NCBI RefSeq assembly: GCF_025698545.1
Contig: NC_068565.1
Coordinates: 1,488,001-1,552,000, forward strand
DNA from: Gossypium raimondii
Taxonomy: Eukaryota; Streptophyta; Magnoliopsida; Malvales; Malvaceae
DNA: 64,000 nucleotides
Direction of reading: 5' to 3'
The notes under the pieces are model-generated. The model saw nothing but the letters and a program-made list of their open reading frames with translations. It had not been told where the DNA came from and made no database searches. The position numbers and the translations under genes were made by a program. This document shows positions 59,347-64,000 of the stretch, in pieces. Every line of letters begins with the position of its first letter. Within the stretch, counting starts at the first letter, position 1.

Positions 59347-59714
59347 ACGTACTGCTTTAATGGGCGAACAGCCCAACCCTTGGAACATACTATAGCCCCA
59401 TGTGGCGAAGAGCCGACATCGAGGTGCCAAACCTTCCCGTCGATGTGAGCTATTGGAGAAGATCAGCCTGTTATCCCTAGAGTAACTTTTATCTATCGAG
59501 CGACAACCCTTCCACTCGGCACCGTCGGATCACTAAGGCCGACTTTCGTCCCTGCTCGACGGGTGGGTCTTGCAGTCAAGCTCCCTTTTGCCTTTACACT
59601 CGAGGGCCAATCTCCGTCCGGCTCGAGGAAACCTTTGCACGCCTTTGTTACCTTTTGGAAGGCCTACGCCCCATGGAAATTGTCTACCTGAGACTATCCC
59701 TTGGCCCGTAGGTC
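59347..59714 (-). pseudogene. plastid 23S rRNA fragment (NUPT part 1)
   Basis: The reverse complement of a domain V piece of plastid rrn23. Recognisable landmarks on the plus strand are 'gatcagcctgttatccctag', 'actcggcaccgtcggatcac' and 'ctgctcgacgggtgggtc'. Substitutions relative to the plastid gene I remember are mostly C/T and G/A transitions, as expected of methylated, decaying nuclear copies. Truncated at both ends, so not functional. Confidence 0.9.
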
Positions 59715-59716
59715 TT

Positions 59717-59926
59717 GAGACAGAAACAAATCCACTATCTGTTTTACGTCAAGCAATACGTGGAGTAACTCCCGATATAGCAGTAAAAGCAAGACGTGTA
59801 GGCAAACCGACTCATCAAGTTCCCATTGAAATAGGATCCACACAAGGAAAAGCACCTGCCATTTGTTGGTTATTAGGGGCATCCCGAAAACGTCCGGGTC
59901 GAAATATGGCTTTCAAATTAAGTTCC
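59717..59926 (+). pseudogene. plastid rps7 fragment (NUPT part 2)
   Basis: Encodes the middle of ribosomal protein S7 in frame: [20 protein letters not shown], then [22 protein letters not shown] and ending [12 protein letters not shown]. It lacks both ends and has several amino-acid changes (for example GKPTH and ICWLL). The upstream join to 23S sequence is at about 59715. It is not expected to be expressed. The 166-codon ORF across it (59570-60070) is an artefact. Confidence 0.92.
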
Positions 59927-59928
59927 AG

Positions 59929-59978
59929 ACACAAAATGCAATCCGACTTCTATTATAAGGGCTTCCATAATACTTTTA
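59929..59978. mobile_element. MITE-like family M, copy 8, right end
   Basis: 'acaaaatgcaatccgacttc' then 'ccataatacttttaa' is the normal right end of the family, resuming directly after the rps7 piece. Together with 59110-59346 it shows the plastid DNA landed inside the MITE with little loss. Confidence 0.8.
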
Positions 59979-60439
59979 ATGCATACAAACATAAAAAAGA
60001 GCAACCTTTCACGAAAATTGTATTTTCTTTTTTATTTATTTTGCTTTTTTTACATTTAATTTTCTATTAATTAATAAAACATACGAGTATTTTTACACAT
60101 ATATACATATATTAAAAATAAAATACACATTAAATTATTTGATGCTAATAATTTTGTATACATTAGTTATATTAAATTTCTATAAATACATAAGTTTAAT
60201 TATTAAATTTATTATATTATATAATATAAAATTATTAGTATATATACACTAACATATATTATATTAACAAATATTAAAATTGAAATTTCTAAAATTTTAA
60301 TATATTAATTATTAAATATTTAAAAATATATATACATGTCAATTTTTTTAAATTTTAAAGCTGCTCGTAGAATAAAAAAAAGTACACTGTCAATATATCA
60401 AATACTAACCCAATAATAATTGTATGACATGACAACCAA

Positions 60440-60548
60440 ACATGATGGGTTCAAAGACAAGCGTATATAATTGCATATAGCGAGTCTTGAACTTAAATAT
60501 TCGAGACTTAGAGCCTCTGCCTTTGCCAACTGTACTAAGCCTATTTTA
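60440..60548 (-). mobile_element. tRNA-derived SINE-like element, family S2
   Basis: The reverse complement has 'taggcttagtacagttggca' (A-box-like, TAGNNCAGTTGG) and, about 40 bp later, 'aagttcaagactcgc' (B-box-like). A decayed relative is at 63455. The spacing of the boxes matches a tRNA gene, but the sequence does not fold as a tRNA. Confidence 0.6.
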
Positions 60549-61864
60549 CTTATCCTTATCCTTCGACTTATTTTACTTGGAGGCTAAACCTGTTTGAATT
60601 TGCTTAGATATAAAAGAAATTATGAGATAACTATCGGAAAATTGTTAAAGAACTTTTGCATTAGCCGTATGTTGGTGTGCTGTGGGATTGTTTGTCCGGT
60701 TATCATTATTGGGGTTACAATTACCATCGTTATAAGAGTAAATCGAACTCAAGCTAATAAATGGTCTCGACAATTATTAAATAAAATCATTTACTGAATA
60801 ACGTAGAATTATTGATCCGAACTCGTATTTCCGTTTTCAAATCACGGACCTATATTTTATTTGTTGTCTTGGTGTGGTTAATTGTCCTTGTCCCAACATA
60901 CTGTACAAATGCTTTAATTTAATGCACATCACATGGTATATACAACGATAATTTTATAGAATTAATTATTAAAAAAATAATAAATAATTGTGAAATAATA
61001 TTATAAATATTAAATAAAAAAGATTTGGTCACGTCTTTTTTATTAAAGATCTTGTCTACAAAGATTTGGTGCAGGCAGACCTTGGCTCGCTTTCTTCCTT
61101 CAAACATGGATTATTTGTTTAAAAAAAGTTAATATATCATTTGGTCCCTGAGTTTAGTTTTATTATTCAATTTGGTATTTAAGTTTAGCTCCAATATTTT
61201 ATTTGATATCTAAATCAAATGGCATCGTGTGGCATGATAAATGTTAGACGTGTATGCTCTAGTAAAAAAAATATAGATTTTAAATGAAACACACACACAA
61301 AAAAAAAAAGCTTATGTACTAAATTGAACATTGAAGTCAAATTTAGGTACTTGATTGAGATAAAAAAATTGCATTAAAAAATTTAACAATAGTTGTTAAA
61401 TTCATTAAATTAAGCTTTGTTAATTCTAAACTCGATGGGTAAACGTATTATCATATGTCCAATGTTGTGCTAGCTTCTTATTTTTCACATGTTACTCACT
61501 GAAAATCTAATTAATGTATTTCCAAAAGTTGGGACTTAGAATGATCTTGTTCGAGAATATAGACCAGATTTGCAATTGTACGCTTAGTATATGACTAGTA
61601 ATTGAATTTAACATAAAAAATTTATTGCTACTGTTCGGGTTAGGATTAAAATTTCAAAAATTAAAAAAGTACAAAGGCTAAAACTAATCAAATTAAAATA
61701 CATAGAGTAAATCCACAACTTTCAAAGATTAATAATATAATTTAACTTTAATATTTAAACCAATCTCGGTCAAGTTCAATAGATTTTACTAATTTAATCA
61801 TTTTACCTTCTTTTTTTTTGTGAATTATAAAGGGAGGGCAAAGCCCTAGCGCGACTCGAACTCA

Positions 61865-62150
61865 GGCCTCATTTAAGATGATGAATATCCTGATGGAGAC
61901 CCAGGGGGCCATGGGCCCCCTAAAATGGTAAAATTTTAATTTAGGCCCTTTATAATTTATAAAATTTTAAATTAGTAATGTAAAATGACACTTTGTCCTA
62001 AATGATAAAAATTTGATTTAACCATTTAAAAATTATAAAGATATAGCTTCTTAAAATTATGAAATTATATTTTTATTAACATAAAAATATATAATTTAAT
62101 TCCGAATCTCCCAAAATTTTGAGCTCCGCCACTAACCCTGACCATCAAAC
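61865..62150. repeat. dispersed element, family G
   Basis: The left end 'tggagacccagggggccatg' and the right end 'ttttgagctccgccacta' match the family ends. The interior has 'aaaattataaagatatagc' as in the copy at 55680. Confidence 0.55.
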
Positions 62151-63454
62151 CGACACCCATATTCTCATTTTACCCTTTTTTGATTGATTCATTCAACCAC
62201 CTTGTAATAAACGTGATTTTACTGTTTATATTGCGGCCTCAAAACGTGACTGATTTTGCTAGTAACTTTTTTTTTTTTGGTTTTTTACTATAAAAGCGGT
62301 AAAAATAAACCAAGGTTAAAAATTTATAACTCTCAATTCAATTAATAATTATCTTTTTTTTTATAATTTACTCACAGTGTTTAGAAAAATTGATTAAAAT
62401 AGTCACTTAATCGTTAAATTCTTAATGAATTGTTGTCTGGAACCGCAAAAAACAGAAAAAATTTTCTTTTAATCCTTTTAAAAATTACAAAATTTCAATT
62501 AACACCATTACTTACGTGCAAAGTTTTAAATTTTTTTTTATGTGTAACGAAAGAAAAAGATAGTGATTTACTATAGCTTCTCCCTCTATGACATTGCCAC
62601 CTTATCCACTCTGTCGTCTATCACCCGAACAATAAAACATTGTCATGGTTTTCGCCCTAAAAAATGTCATCACCGATTAAGTACCTTCCTCTTCTTCCAT
62701 TGTTGATGTTGTCGTTGACTTTGGTTTGGATTTTCGTACCCTGACTGTGGCTGAGGGCTCTTAATACATATAGTTTCTATGTGAAGAGTTATCATCTTTT
62801 CATAAATCATGATCCATTTGAAAAAAAATAGTGCAACTAAACTATTAAGTTGGAAAACAAATAAAAGGGAAAACATGGGTAATTAGGAAATTTACCTTAG
62901 TGTCGAGATCGGAGGAGATAGTGGGGGAAGACAGCGGAGGAAGCATATTGTAGGCTGGATCAAGCATTTTTTTTTTTATGTTATTTAATATGGGTTTTTG
63001 ATAGGGATTTAAGGGATTAACATAAAAAAATTTTAAAGGACCAAAAGAACAATTTTCCCTTTTTTTTATAGGTCTAGTCAACAATCCCTTAAGGGCTTAA
63101 CGACAGAGTGACTATTTTGGTTAAATTTTCTAACGACAATGACTATATTGACAAATGAAAATTACAGTGACCAAAATATGAACGATATTATTTTAGGGTG
63201 ACCTCTAATATAGTTTACTCTTATCTAAATATATTAACGTTTGTTGAATTGAGCAATAACAAATTGGATTAACTTTTTAATTTTTATAAAATACGAGGAT
63301 CAAATCAGGGGCGAAACTAAAATATTGTTTTATAAAGTTTTAAGTAAATAAAATGGTAAAACTATGTTTTAGCCCCCAAAATTTTATAATTCAATTTTAT
63401 ATCCCTAATATAAAATTTCTGACTTTGCCTTTATTTAGGAAAAAAAATCACACA

Positions 63455-63540
63455 TAACATTTGCATACAATGAAACTTGAACTTAAATACTCAATATTAG
63501 AACTTCAACATTTATCAATATTACCAAGACCTCGTTAACA
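63455..63540 (-). mobile_element. tRNA-derived SINE-like element, family S2, decayed copy
   Basis: The reverse complement has 'cgaggtcttggtaatattga' and 'atttaagttcaagtttca', aligned with the S2 copy at 60440 ('atttaagttcaagactcg'). The boxes are weaker here. Confidence 0.45.
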
Positions 63541-63775
63541 ATTAGGGGCAGATCTAGGAAGGCAAGTAATCCCGTTACCCCCTCCCCATAATAAAGTTAC
63601 ATTAAAATCCTTCTAAAACTTATAAAATTAAAAATTAGTACTTTGACTTTTTAAAAAAAAAATTATAATTCAAATTTAACCTTATCTGTTGACAATACAG
63701 ATATGTTTTAATCATGAAAATACAATAATGAATGTTCGAATTTTGAGAAAAAAAATGGGTTCTGATCATATTTAC

Positions 63776-63906
63776 TTTTTTTGACATAATGCCTAGAACT
63801 ACCCATAGCCTCTCCCCAACCCACAAATATGAAGATAATACGTTTTAGCACACTCGAACCCACGTCCTCCTATATTGACAATAATGCCCTTATGACTCAA
63901 TCAACA
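63776..63906 (-). mobile_element. tRNA-derived SINE-like element, family S1, minus copy
   Basis: On the plus strand it reads 'ttgacataatgcctagaac', 'cctctccccaacccacaa', 'cactcgaacccacgtcc' (complement of the B-box-like GGGTTCGAGTG) and 'tatgactcaatcaac'. Same family as 43669. Confidence 0.6.
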
Positions 63907-64000
63907 AAAAAAAAAACTAAAAAAGTAATATTGTAATATTAGTAGGATATTGTAGGACGGTGGGAGAGGTACCTACTTACAAAAAATCAGAAAAAGAAAA

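Larger units (their letters stand above)
56278..64000. other. 7.7-kb gene-poor right end
   Basis: Holds the 3' UTR of the GILP-like gene, a complete family-M MITE (56693), an unexplained less AT-rich patch (57040-57400), the plastid mosaic (59347-59926) within another family-M copy, two family-S2 SINE-like copies, family-G elements (61865, 63305, 63540), an AT-rich element around 61375-61745 and one S1 SINE (63776). The ORFs at 56378-56686 and 59570-60070 are not genes. I see no gene in this stretch. Confidence 0.6.

Noticed and set aside
59570-60070. 166-codon plus-strand ORF
   Set aside because: It is a chance read-through over antisense 23S rRNA, the rps7 fragment and the following MITE end. 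The parts belong to plastid pseudogenes, not to a nuclear gene.
1-64000. CRISPR arrays, prophage, operons or other prokaryotic systems
   Set aside because: The window is plant nuclear DNA with spliced genes. The repeats are irregular, dispersed or tandem and lack spacer structure.
1-64000. a previously undescribed multi-gene system
   Set aside because: All six genes belong to known plant families with separate roles, and their order is explained by conserved synteny. No cluster of co-functional unknown genes is visible.

Overview
This is a plant nuclear window. It is strongly AT-rich, its genes have GT-AG introns, it carries cytosolic-type tRNA genes and an old plastid insertion, and it is crowded with small non-autonomous transposons. 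The protein families point to a eudicot. The dispersed repeat families look like those I remember from Malvaceae (cotton-like), but that placement is inference and needs a database search.

Six protein-coding genes can be reconstructed exon by exon with all reading phases closing. They are: (1) a trihelix repressor resembling ASR3, 8099-10723 +, 3 exons, 363 aa; (2) an ACAP-type ARF-GAP resembling AGD3/VAN3/SCARFACE with BAR, PH, ArfGAP and ankyrin regions, 20018-27204 +, 19 exons, 827 aa; (3) a JAZ10/TIFY9-like jasmonate repressor, 35702-38533 +, 6 exons, 190 aa, with a long Jas intron and a 25-bp last exon; (4) a GEM-like GRAM-domain protein resembling GER5, 42982-45590 +, 3 exons, 295 aa; (5) a CFL1-like protein with a DLN-type motif, a degraded WW region and a C-terminal CxxC/CxxC module, 49535-50333 -, 2 exons, 181 aa; (6) a LITAF-domain protein resembling GILP, 53233-56277 +, 3 exons, 130 aa. 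Two identical tRNA-Val(UAC) genes lie on the minus strand at 40465-40537 and 41165-41237, in a diverged tandem duplication.

Layout: 1-8098 is repeat-filled intergenic DNA, including a ~237-bp tandem array and a nested transposon. 10724-20017 is intergenic with MITE clusters and a clean TTA-flanked Harbinger-type MITE. 27205-35701 is intergenic with a hAT-type MITE that has an 8-bp target duplication. 38534-42981 holds the tRNA pair. 45591-49534 separates two convergent genes and 50334-53232 two divergent ones. 56278-64000 is gene-poor and holds a mosaic plastid insertion (23S rRNA plus rps7 pieces) inside a MITE copy.

The genes do not form a pathway, but their order is informative. From memory of Arabidopsis locus numbers, the AGD3-, JAZ10-, GER5- and GILP-like genes are collinear with a short stretch of Arabidopsis chromosome 5 (At5g13300, At5g13220, At5g13200, At5g13190). 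The ASR3- and CFL1-like genes match neighbours on chromosome 2 (At2g33550, At2g33510). This looks like an ancestral eudicot block that was split between two Arabidopsis copies. I found no convincing new multi-gene system. The most useful observations are the Jas-intron architecture, the degraded WW domain, the tRNA duplication, and the plastid mosaic within a MITE.
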